28,597 bases of DNA. Source: an uncultured Oscillospiraceae bacterium. Its GTDB lineage: Bacteria; Bacillota; Clostridia; Oscillospirales; Acutalibacteraceae. The notes below the pieces were generated by a model. That model worked only from the letters and a program-made list of their open reading frames with translations. It was not told the DNA's origin and ran no database searches. A program made the translations under genes and the position numbers. Shown piece after piece: positions 17,865 through 25,452 of this stretch. The stretch lies in the NCBI GenBank assembly GCA_900547305.1, contig URGH01000030.1:1-28597 (forward strand), given 5' to 3'. The first letter of the stretch is position 1, and every line of letters begins with the position of its first letter.

Positions 17865-19111
17865 TGAACAGAACCGTAATTCTTAAAATCTGCTCTTTAC
17901 TGCTTGTAATGACAATGTGCCTTACCGTAACCGCGTGCAAAAACAAGGGCGGTTCAAATACAGCGTCGGGGAGCAGCAGTAGGGGTGCATCAAGCACCGA
18001 CTCTCAAAGCACGGATTCTTCAGACTCAGAAAACACGGATCCCCAAAATCCCGACTCCGAAAGCTCCGATACCGTTGTTTCCCGCACCTCTTCAGAATCT
18101 TCGGGCGGCGGAACAATTACCGTAACCGAGACCAAAAACGTACCTTACGACGCGTCTAAAAATCCGCTGCAGCGCGGAGTCAACTTTTCCGATTTTGAGT
18201 ATGACGATATAGAAATCGGCTACGATAACTGGATATTCCAAAGCAAATATTACGACGCGGTGCGTGAAAAGGGCTTCGACCATATCCGTCTGCCTGTCAA
18301 TTTCTTCTGCCATATGGGCAGCGCGCCCGATTATAAAATAGACGAAGAGTTTTTGCGCAAGATTGATACGATAGTCAATATCGCCATAAGCTCCAACCTT
18401 AAAATAGTGCTCGATTTCCACCACTTCGGTGAATTGCAGACAAACGTAAGCGGAAACAAACAGAAATACTATAAGATGTGGCAGCAACTGGCGGAGCATT
18501 ATCAGAGTTACCCCTCGGGTCTGGTTTTTGAGCTGTTTAACGAGCCGGGCAACGCCGACGCAATAAGCAAGGGCGGACCCGATATAGTTACTCCCGAAAA
18601 ACTTATTGAAATTCAGGAAGAGGCTATAAAAATCATACGCAAAACCAATCCCACAAGACTTATTGTTCACGCCACATGCTGGAACGACGGCGCGGCTCAG
18701 CTTATGACCACCGAGCCGCTGCTGCCTGATGACAACAACCTCATTATGTCGGTTCATTCCTACGAACCTATGGCGTTCACGCATCAGGGCGCGGATTGGA
18801 ACAATACCGGCAATCCCAGACCGTCAACCGATTTTACCGAGGATATGAAGTATGAAATTCAGCTTATATTCGAAATGGTAAAGAATTATCAGGAAAAATA
18901 CGGCAGACCCGTGTGGATAGGCGAATTCGGCACGCTGAAATCCAAAGCGCCCGAGGGCGCGCGTGCGAAATACGCCGATTTCATAGTGGAAACCATGAAA
19001 GACGCGGGTTGCGGTTGGTGCTGGTGGGAGTTCCAGTCGGGCTTCGGGCTTTACAACACCTCGCGGGATGAATGGGTAGACGACGCGCTTATGGCTGCCT
19101 TGATGAAATAA
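17864..19111 (+). CDS. Lipoprotein GH5 endo-beta-glycanase (cellulase/mannanase-like)
   Basis: A 415-residue lipoprotein: the lipobox ends at Cys25, and a Ser/Thr/Asp-rich linker (about 30-95) tethers a GH5 catalytic barrel (about 99-415). Motifs in order: RGVNFSDFE, FDHIRLPVNF, the substrate-site pair HH at 186-187, the acid/base Glu227 in FNEPGN, HSYEP near 298, FTHQGADW, the nucleophile Glu354 in WIGEFG, and WCWWEFQSGFG. The FTHQGAxW and WxFxSGFGxYxT segments recall Thermotoga maritima Cel5A (subfamily GH5_25), known to act on beta-glucans and mannans; the exact substrate is not readable here. The start overlaps the previous stop by one base, with GGAGGT eight bases upstream. It is closely related to the C-terminal domain of the protein at 19159. 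Confidence 0.9.
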   Translation: MNRTVILKICSLLLVMTMCLTVTACKNKGGSNTASGSSSRGASSTDSQSTDSSDSENTDPQNPDSESSDTVVSRTSSESSGGGTITVTETKNVPYDASKNPLQRGVNFSDFEYDDIEIGYDNWIFQSKYYDAVREKGFDHIRLPVNFFCHMGSAPDYKIDEEFLRKIDTIVNIAISSNLKIVLDFHHFGELQTNVSGNKQKYYKMWQQLAEHYQSYPSGLVFELFNEPGNADAISKGGPDIVTPEKLIEIQEEAIKIIRKTNPTRLIVHATCWNDGAAQLMTTEPLLPDDNNLIMSVHSYEPMAFTHQGADWNNTGNPRPSTDFTEDMKYEIQLIFEMVKNYQEKYGRPVWIGEFGTLKSKAPEGARAKYADFIVETMKDAGCGWCWWEFQSGFGLYNTSRDEWVDDALMAALMK

Positions 19112-19158
19112 TGCCGCATATCGGCGGTGAAAATTAAAGTTTGAAAGGAACGAGCCTT

Positions 19159-22100
19159 ATGGTAACAAACAAAAAGTTATTGTCACTCCTATTGGTATTC
19201 GTTATTCTTTTAAGCTCCGCAAATGCGGTTTTAGCGGTCAGCGCGGCAGGGCGCTCGGTAAACCTTGAGCTATTCGGCGGCACGCTTACCGGTTACATGC
19301 AGGGGAGTACGTTACCTACCTATGAACAGATTTCAAAAGACGGCTTTTCCTTTGCGGGCTGGTATTCAAACGCCGATTTCACGGGCGAGCGGGTTTTCAA
19401 CCTGCCCGCCTACGGTGCCGACGGCGCAACCTACTATGCGCGCTGGATTGTTTTAAATGCGGATTCGGACGATTTCGACTCCTATTCCGCTACCGAAGAG
19501 CTGCTTGGCAGCTGGTCGGATTGGCGGTACCCCGCAGTAAACAGCGAAACAACGCTTAACACCGCCGAAAGCCACGCGTACAGCGGAAATTCCGTAAAGA
19601 TTTGCCCGAACGGGGCAAATAAAAACACCGAAATTGTATTACAGAAAAATATCAATAAAAAAGGCGGCGGCTTTTCATTTTGGGTTGAGTCGGAAAACGG
19701 CGTTAAGGTGCGCGTTCTGTTCAACCATATAAAGGATAAAAGTTTACAGTCGCCTGTGTATGATATACCCGCGGGCAGGCATATTCTCGCAATACCGTGG
19801 TCGGATATAAGCGGCGCGGCGGCAGCCGAGTATTTGTGGCAGCTGTCTTTCACGGTTTCTGTGCCGAACGCGGCTGACGCGATTTATATAGACTCGGCGG
19901 GTACTTACTACACGGAAAACAGTATAAGTTTTAATACCGACGGCGCCACTTGGGCAGAGGGCTATAACCCGCCCGAAAAGTATGTTCCCGAAACGGCGCT
20001 GCCGAATGCGGAAAACATAAAAAGAGACGGCTTTACGCTTGTTGGTTGGTGCGCCGAAAACGATACCTCGGGCGAGTGCTATACCGTTATTCCCGAAACC
20101 GCTGCGGGCGATATTTCCTACCGCGCGCGCTGGGTAGTTATGACCGAAAACTACGATAATTTTGAGTCGTATAATTCGGGTGCGGAGCTTTTAAATAAGT
20201 GGTCGGACTGGAAGACCCCCGCCGCAGAGAGCGATATGTCGCTGAACACGGATTCGGATAATTCATATAGCGGCAATTCGGTTAAAATCTGCCCGAACGA
20301 GGCGGAAAAAGCCGCACAGATCACCGTTTCGGGCAGATTTATGAAAAACGGCGACGGCATAGCCTTTTGGATTAAATCATCGCACGGCGCCGACGTTCAG
20401 GTAAAGCTGAATAACAACACAAGGCTTGTGTCACAGGCGGTGAATATTCCCGCAGACAGGCATATTGTCACAATACCGTGGTCGGATATAAGCGGCACGG
20501 AGAATACAGAGAATTTGCAGAGGCTGGCGCTTCTCATTTCGGTGCCGAACGCGGCTGACGCGGTTTATATAGACTCGTTGGGAACCTATTACACCGAAAA
20601 CGGTATAAGTTTTAATACCGACGGCGGCACTTGGACAGATGGCTACGCCCCGCCCGAAAAATACGTTCCCGAAACGGCGCTGCCCGATTGCGGCGATATA
20701 AAAAAGGATGGCTTTAATTTTGCGGGCTGGTGCGAATCGGGCGACATTTCGGGAAAAAGCTATTATGTTATTCCGGCGGATGTTACGGGTGATGTGACCT
20801 ACTGTGCTAAGTGGATTACAGCCGACCCGAACGGGGAATTTGACAATTTTGACTCCTACGTCGAAAACGATGAGCTTTTGAAAAGCTGGGCTGACTGGAA
20901 GTGGCCCGCGGAAAACAGCGAAATTTCGCTTAATACCGACCCGAGCCACGCATACGGCGGTAATTCCTTAAAGGTCACCCCGAATGCGGCAAATAAAAAC
21001 AGCGAGGTTGTTTTACAGAAAAACCTTACAAGAACGGGCGAGGGTATAGCGTTTTGGATAGAATCCGAAAACGGCGCGACGGTGCGTATTTTGCTAAATC
21101 ACATAGTAGTAAACGGCGTGCATAAAAGCCTGCCGTCGCCTATAATGAACGTTTCGGCGGGTAAACGGATTGTAGCAATACCGTGGGCGGATATAGAGGG
21201 TGCGGCTGCAGCCGAATATTTGTGGCAGTTATCAATTTTGGTTTCGGTGCCGAACGCGGCGGACGCGGTTTATATTGACTCGGTTGGTACATATTCCGCC
21301 GACAGTTTAAGGTTCAATACAAACGGCGGCAGTTGGGCGGACGGATATACTCCGCCGAAAAACAATGTTCCGGGAACGGTACTGCCTGCAATAGACAATA
21401 TTGAAAAGAGCGGCTTTACCTTTGGCGGATGGTATGCCGATAAGGAATTTTCGGGGGATATGTATTCTACCGTTCCGAATACCGCGGCGGGCGATATTAC
21501 CTACCATGCGCGCTGGGTGGCACAGGGCGCGGGGTTTGACAATTTTGACTCCTACGGCACAAACGAAGCCCTTTTGAAAAGCTGGGCTGACTGGAAGTGG
21601 CCTGCGGAAAACAGCGAAATTTCACTTAATACCGACCCGAGCCACGCATACGGCGGCAATTCCTTAAAGGTAAGCCCAAACGCGGCAAACAAAAACAGCG
21701 AGATAGTTCTGCAAAGGAATTTTGAGCTGACGGGCGACGGCGTTTCGTTTTGGATAGAATCCGAAAACGGCGCTACGGTGCGTGTATTGTTTAATCATAT
21801 CAAACTGCAGGACGGCACCTATAAAAGTCTTTCGTCCCCCGTACTTAATATCCCCCGTGGTAAGCAGATTGCAGCAATACCGTGGAAGGATATTGAGGGC
21901 ACGGTTACCGCCGATTATCTGTGGCAGTTATCTGTTTTGGTTTCGGTGCCGAACGCGGCGGACGCGGTTTACATTGACGAAATAGGCACTTATACCGAGT
22001 CGGAATATGAAAAAGTACATTCAAACTGGGAAAAAGGCTTTTCAGATTTTTATGATGAAGACGGTAAAACCGTTTGGAGCTATTCGGGCTCAACCGCGGT

Positions 22101-23577
22101 GGGCGGCGCATTTGTAGGCTTTGCAACGGATTTCCTGACCGAAAAGAATAAAAAGTACGTTATAGCCTTTGAATATAAATATCTTACTGACGGTAAGCTT
22201 GACTGGTCGCTTGAGCCGCAAAGCGCAGGCAATATATTTGAAGAGAGCTTACTCAACAGGCAGACCGACGAAAACCGCGAAACCCTGAACAGCCAAAACC
22301 GCAATACCGACTGGCAGGTAAGAAAAACCGCTTTCGCTGCCGAAAACGGTAATAAATACCTCGCTTTCTTCGCCAAAACGGCGGCGGGCGCCGTGTATGA
22401 TATAAGCATAAAGAATATTCTTCTTTACGATTTGGGCGACGTTGATTTCAGCGGCAAAATTGACGCGTCGGATCTGGCGGCTTTGAAAAAAGAGCTGCTC
22501 GGGGCTGAATCGGCGGCGGAATTTACAGATGTCAACAATGACGGATACGGGGATGTGAGAGATTTGACCGCACTTAAAAAAATGCTGACGAACGCTGAAC
22601 AGGCGGACGCCGAAGAGGAAACCTCAAACAATCCTCTGCGCCGCGGGGTCAACTTCTCCGGCTTTGAATTTGAGGAAGAAATAGGCTGCGACAGTTGGAT
22701 ATTTGACGGAAAATACTATGATATTGTGCGTGAAAAGGGCTTTGACCATATAAGGCTGCCGGTAGATTTCTTCCCACGTATGGGCGCCGCACCCGATTAC
22801 ACTATCGACAGCGAATTTTTACGCAAGATAGATACGCTTATCGACACCGCCCTGAACTCCGGCCTTAAAATTGTTTTGGATTTCCACCATTTCGGGGAAT
22901 TGCAGACAAACGTTAAGGGTAATAAGCAAAAGTATTATAAAATGTGGGAGCAATTATCAGAGCACTATAAGGATTACCCGCCCGCGCTTGTTTTCGAGCT
23001 GCTTAACGAGCCGGGGAACGCCGGCGCTATAAGCGGCGGCGGACCCGATGTGTTCACCCCCGCAAAGATACTCGAAATTCAGGAAGAAGCTATAAAAATT
23101 ATTCGCAGAACCAATCCTACACGGCTTATAGTTCACGCTACAAGCTGGAACGACGGAGCCGCGCAGCTTATGAGCACCGAGCCGCTTTTGCCGGATGATG
23201 AAAACATTATAATGTCCATTCATTCCTACGAGCCGCTGACATTTACTCATCAGGGCGCCGATTGGGACGGCGACGGAATTTACTGGCCTGCCTCGGATTT
23301 CACCGATGACATGAAAGACGAAATTCTCGATGTTTTCAAACTGGTAAAAGAGTATCACGAAAAGTATAACCGCCCCGTGTGGGTTGGGGAATTCGGGGTA
23401 TTCAACCGCATAACGCCCGACGGTGCGCGCGCAAAATATGCCGATTTCATTGTGGACGTTATGAAAGACGCCGATTGCGGCTGGTGCTGGTGGGAGTTTC
23501 AAATGGGCTTCAGGCTTTACAGCACAAAATATGACGAATGGGTAGACGACGCGCTCATGGCGGCTTTACTTAAATAG
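19159..23577 (+). CDS. Modular GH5 glycanase with four InlB/beta-sandwich modules and an internal dockerin
   Basis: 1472 residues from ATG 19159, with AAAGGAA eight bases upstream; a TTG at 19141 would place the start inside that region. Layout: signal peptide (1-29); four [InlB B-repeat + beta-sandwich] modules (about 34-250, 255-478, 482-712, 716-945); a different beta-sandwich (about 950-1092); a type-I dockerin (1093-1143) with calcium loops at D1094-D1102 and D1124-D1132; then a GH5 domain (about 1158-1472) with acid/base Glu1284 (LNEPGN) and nucleophile Glu1411 (VGEFG). All key GH5 residues are present. A dockerin between binding modules and the catalytic domain is unusual, as it normally sits at a terminus. 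Modules 3 and 4 are almost identical in part. The protein should be secreted and docked to a cohesin encoded elsewhere. Confidence 0.88.
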   Translation: MVTNKKLLSLLLVFVILLSSANAVLAVSAAGRSVNLELFGGTLTGYMQGSTLPTYEQISKDGFSFAGWYSNADFTGERVFNLPAYGADGATYYARWIVLNADSDDFDSYSATEELLGSWSDWRYPAVNSETTLNTAESHAYSGNSVKICPNGANKNTEIVLQKNINKKGGGFSFWVESENGVKVRVLFNHIKDKSLQSPVYDIPAGRHILAIPWSDISGAAAAEYLWQLSFTVSVPNAADAIYIDSAGTYYTENSISFNTDGATWAEGYNPPEKYVPETALPNAENIKRDGFTLVGWCAENDTSGECYTVIPETAAGDISYRARWVVMTENYDNFESYNSGAELLNKWSDWKTPAAESDMSLNTDSDNSYSGNSVKICPNEAEKAAQITVSGRFMKNGDGIAFWIKSSHGADVQVKLNNNTRLVSQAVNIPADRHIVTIPWSDISGTENTENLQRLALLISVPNAADAVYIDSLGTYYTENGISFNTDGGTWTDGYAPPEKYVPETALPDCGDIKKDGFNFAGWCESGDISGKSYYVIPADVTGDVTYCAKWITADPNGEFDNFDSYVENDELLKSWADWKWPAENSEISLNTDPSHAYGGNSLKVTPNAANKNSEVVLQKNLTRTGEGIAFWIESENGATVRILLNHIVVNGVHKSLPSPIMNVSAGKRIVAIPWADIEGAAAAEYLWQLSILVSVPNAADAVYIDSVGTYSADSLRFNTNGGSWADGYTPPKNNVPGTVLPAIDNIEKSGFTFGGWYADKEFSGDMYSTVPNTAAGDITYHARWVAQGAGFDNFDSYGTNEALLKSWADWKWPAENSEISLNTDPSHAYGGNSLKVSPNAANKNSEIVLQRNFELTGDGVSFWIESENGATVRVLFNHIKLQDGTYKSLSSPVLNIPRGKQIAAIPWKDIEGTVTADYLWQLSVLVSVPNAADAVYIDEIGTYTESEYEKVHSNWEKGFSDFYDEDGKTVWSYSGSTAVGGAFVGFATDFLTEKNKKYVIAFEYKYLTDGKLDWSLEPQSAGNIFEESLLNRQTDENRETLNSQNRNTDWQVRKTAFAAENGNKYLAFFAKTAAGAVYDISIKNILLYDLGDVDFSGKIDASDLAALKKELLGAESAAEFTDVNNDGYGDVRDLTALKKMLTNAEQADAEEETSNNPLRRGVNFSGFEFEEEIGCDSWIFDGKYYDIVREKGFDHIRLPVDFFPRMGAAPDYTIDSEFLRKIDTLIDTALNSGLKIVLDFHHFGELQTNVKGNKQKYYKMWEQLSEHYKDYPPALVFELLNEPGNAGAISGGGPDVFTPAKILEIQEEAIKIIRRTNPTRLIVHATSWNDGAAQLMSTEPLLPDDENIIMSIHSYEPLTFTHQGADWDGDGIYWPASDFTDDMKDEILDVFKLVKEYHEKYNRPVWVGEFGVFNRITPDGARAKYADFIVDVMKDADCGWCWWEFQMGFRLYSTKYDEWVDDALMAALLK
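20839..21010 (+). repeat. Near-identical intragenic repeat, copy 1 (module 3)
   Basis: About 170 bases encoding the start of the third beta-sandwich, nearly identical to bases 21535-21706, exactly 696 bases (232 codons) downstream. Segments such as the codons for KSWADWKWPAENSEISLNTD and PSHAYGGNSLKV match with only scattered substitutions. This points to recent module duplication or gene conversion. Confidence 0.75.
21535..21706 (+). repeat. Near-identical intragenic repeat, copy 2 (module 4)
   Basis: Second copy of the repeat at 20839-21010, in the same frame and orientation within the modular GH5 gene. The flanking linker and InlB repeat differ more than the repeat itself. This suggests local homogenisation rather than duplication of the whole 232-codon unit in one recent step. 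Confidence 0.75.
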
Positions 23578-23603
23578 GGGCCGAGGAAAGGATTACACAG
23601 TAT

Positions 23604-25274
23604 ATGGATATTAAAATTAAACAGGTTTCTTCCTTAGAAACAATTTTCAGCTACGAAACGGCGGCAAACATAGAAAAAGCAGCCGTTTTCGGCGGCGAAC
23701 GCTATTCTTATCAGGTAGTTATTTTACCCGAAAACAGCTTTCGCTACCAAATTAACGTTAAAGCGCCGGGGCTTGGCAGCGCTGTTACTCTTTATAAACT
23801 GAAAGACGCCGTAATGGATCTGCCCATTTCAAGCACTGATGAATTTTCCGTTTTGCTTACAAGGGAGCCGGGACTTATGCCCGATATTCTGGTTCCCGCG
23901 GAGGAGGAAAACAACCGTTTGGTGCTTAAAAAGAACGACAGGCAAATTTTATTGGTGCGTATTGATGTGCCGCATGATATTCCTGCGGGCACTTACCCGA
24001 TAACGCTTGAATTTCTCCCCCTTAAAGGTCACTGCTGGGAGCCCGTGGCGGAAAACCCCTCATACACAACCTTCAATATTGAGGTGCTGCCTTACGCGCT
24101 GCCCGACCAAACGCTTAAATACACACAGTGGTTTTATGCCGATTGCATTGCCGATTATTACGAGGTACCCGTGTACTCCGAGCGGCACTGGGAGCTGATT
24201 GACGCCTACCTGCGCACCGCGGCGGATACGGGCATAAACGTTATTCTAACCCCCGTAATTACACCCCCGCTTGATACCGCTTCGGGGCTTTACCGCACCA
24301 ATGTGCAGCTTGTTGATATTAAGGTTGACGGTGAGAAATACATCTTTAACTTCGGCAAACTTGACCGCTGGATAGATATTTGCCATAAGCACGGTATAAA
24401 GTATTTTGAAATATCGCAGCTTTTCTCGCAGTGGGGGCTTAAATTCACCCCGGGAATAACCGCCGAGGTGAACGGAAAGCAAGAGTATATTTTCGGCTGG
24501 CACATGTATGCCTGCGACCAAAGATACGCCGACTTTTTAAAGCAGTTTATACCCGCGCTTGTTGCGCAGCTGAAGAAAAAGGGCGTTTACGAAGACTCTA
24601 TATTCCACATTTCCGATGAGCCGCACGATTACTGCCTTGAAGCGTATAAGTATGCGCACGATCTTTTAAAGCCGATGCTCAGCGACGCTAAGTTTATGGA
24701 CGCGCTTTCCGATTATTCGTTCTTTGAGCAGGGTCTTGTGGATATACCCGCAACCTACACCGCCGCAATGGATGATTTCATAGGCAAGGACGTTAAGGAG
24801 CAGTGGGTGTATTACGCAGAGGATAAATCGGGCATAAGCATACGCCTTATGGCGGCGCCGCCCTACCGCAACAGGTCGCTCGGTATTCAGCTTTATAAGT
24901 ATGATATTAAGGGATTTCTGCACTGGGGCTTCAATTTCTACAATACCAGTCTTTCGTTCCATAAAATCAATCCCTATATTACCACGTCGGCGGGAAAAAC
25001 AATGGCTTCGGGCGGCAATTTCAGCGTTTACCCGGGCGCCCACGGCGCTCTGCTTTCACCCCGTGCTTTGGTGTTTTACGAGGGTCTGCAGGATCTTGCC
25101 GCATGCAGGCTGCTTGAAAAGTATGTCGGCAGGGAAGAAGCAATAAGGATTATTGAGGAAGAGGCAGGAATGAAAATTACATTTACAAGCTATCCTCAAA
25201 ATTCCGATTTTCTGCCTAAGCTCCGCCTGCGAATAGCAAAGGAAATTGCCAAGGCTGCGGCGCGGCAGAATTAA
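23604..25274 (+). CDS. DUF4091 / GH123-like protein, cytoplasmic
   Basis: 556 residues with no signal peptide or membrane segment, so probably cytoplasmic. An N-terminal beta-sandwich (about 1-165, ending PAGTYPITLEF...FNIEVLPYALP) precedes a barrel with the FHISDEPHDY motif at about 334-342. The adjacent Asp338-Glu339 pair corresponds to the catalytic pair of GH123 N-acetylgalactosaminidases and is conserved in DUF4091 proteins as I recall them. A C-terminal 'GIQLYKYDIKGFLHWGFNFY' region and 'YEGLQDLAACRLLE' also fit DUF4091. Activity in this branch is not established; GalNAc need not be the substrate. The ATG has GAGGAAAGGA upstream. Its place after the extracellular glycanase suggests a role in intracellular processing of imported oligosaccharides. 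Confidence 0.78.
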   Translation: MDIKIKQVSSLETIFSYETAANIEKAAVFGGERYSYQVVILPENSFRYQINVKAPGLGSAVTLYKLKDAVMDLPISSTDEFSVLLTREPGLMPDILVPAEEENNRLVLKKNDRQILLVRIDVPHDIPAGTYPITLEFLPLKGHCWEPVAENPSYTTFNIEVLPYALPDQTLKYTQWFYADCIADYYEVPVYSERHWELIDAYLRTAADTGINVILTPVITPPLDTASGLYRTNVQLVDIKVDGEKYIFNFGKLDRWIDICHKHGIKYFEISQLFSQWGLKFTPGITAEVNGKQEYIFGWHMYACDQRYADFLKQFIPALVAQLKKKGVYEDSIFHISDEPHDYCLEAYKYAHDLLKPMLSDAKFMDALSDYSFFEQGLVDIPATYTAAMDDFIGKDVKEQWVYYAEDKSGISIRLMAAPPYRNRSLGIQLYKYDIKGFLHWGFNFYNTSLSFHKINPYITTSAGKTMASGGNFSVYPGAHGALLSPRALVFYEGLQDLAACRLLEKYVGREEAIRIIEEEAGMKITFTSYPQNSDFLPKLRLRIAKEIAKAAARQN

Positions 25275-25291
25275 TTACGATAGATAACAAC

Positions 25292-25338
25292 CGACCGAAT
25301 TTCGCAGATTAACCTGCGGAATATGCGGAGTTCGGCCG
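25292..25338 (+). other. Compound hairpin downstream of the DUF4091 gene
   Basis: Starting 18 bases after the stop codon, an inner stem (TTTCGCAG at 25300-25307 with CTGCGGAA at 25314-25321, 6-base loop, one G-T pair) is enclosed by an outer stem (CGACCGAA at 25292-25299 with TTCGGCCG at 25331-25338, one mismatch). No T-run follows directly, so it is a poor intrinsic terminator. An mRNA-stabilising or processing structure is as likely. Confidence 0.45.
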
Positions 25339-25357
25339 ACTGTCTCTATATTTTCAC

Positions 25358-25424
25358 GAAATAAAGGAATTTTATTGCCTCGGGTTTCCTTTATTTCAGG
25401 CACATTTCGGCATTTGCCCGAGGC
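25358..25424 (+). other. Pseudoknot-capable leader RNA upstream of the second binding-protein gene
   Basis: A perfect 12-bp stem (GAAATAAAGGAA at 25358-25369 with TTCCTTTATTTC at 25386-25397) has a 16-base loop. That loop contains GCCTCGGG (25377-25384), which is perfectly complementary to CCCGAGGC at 25417-25424 downstream. The two stems interlock as an H-type pseudoknot or as alternative folds. The element ends 28 bases before the ATG at 25453 and 13 bases before the AAAAAGGAG site. The complementarity is read directly; any regulatory function is inferred. The 178-bp gap also has a weak TATATT (25347-25352) that could be a -10 box. Confidence 0.5.
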
Positions 25425-25452
25425 TGCCATTATTGAAAAAGGAGTTGTTAAA

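Noticed and set aside
18092..18784. Antisense open frame of 230 codons opposite the GH5 lipoprotein gene; a similar one lies opposite the second GH5 domain at 22957-23502
   Set aside because: Both lie opposite the same conserved GH5 codons, so their shared sequence is explained by sense-strand homology. No start signals or known family.
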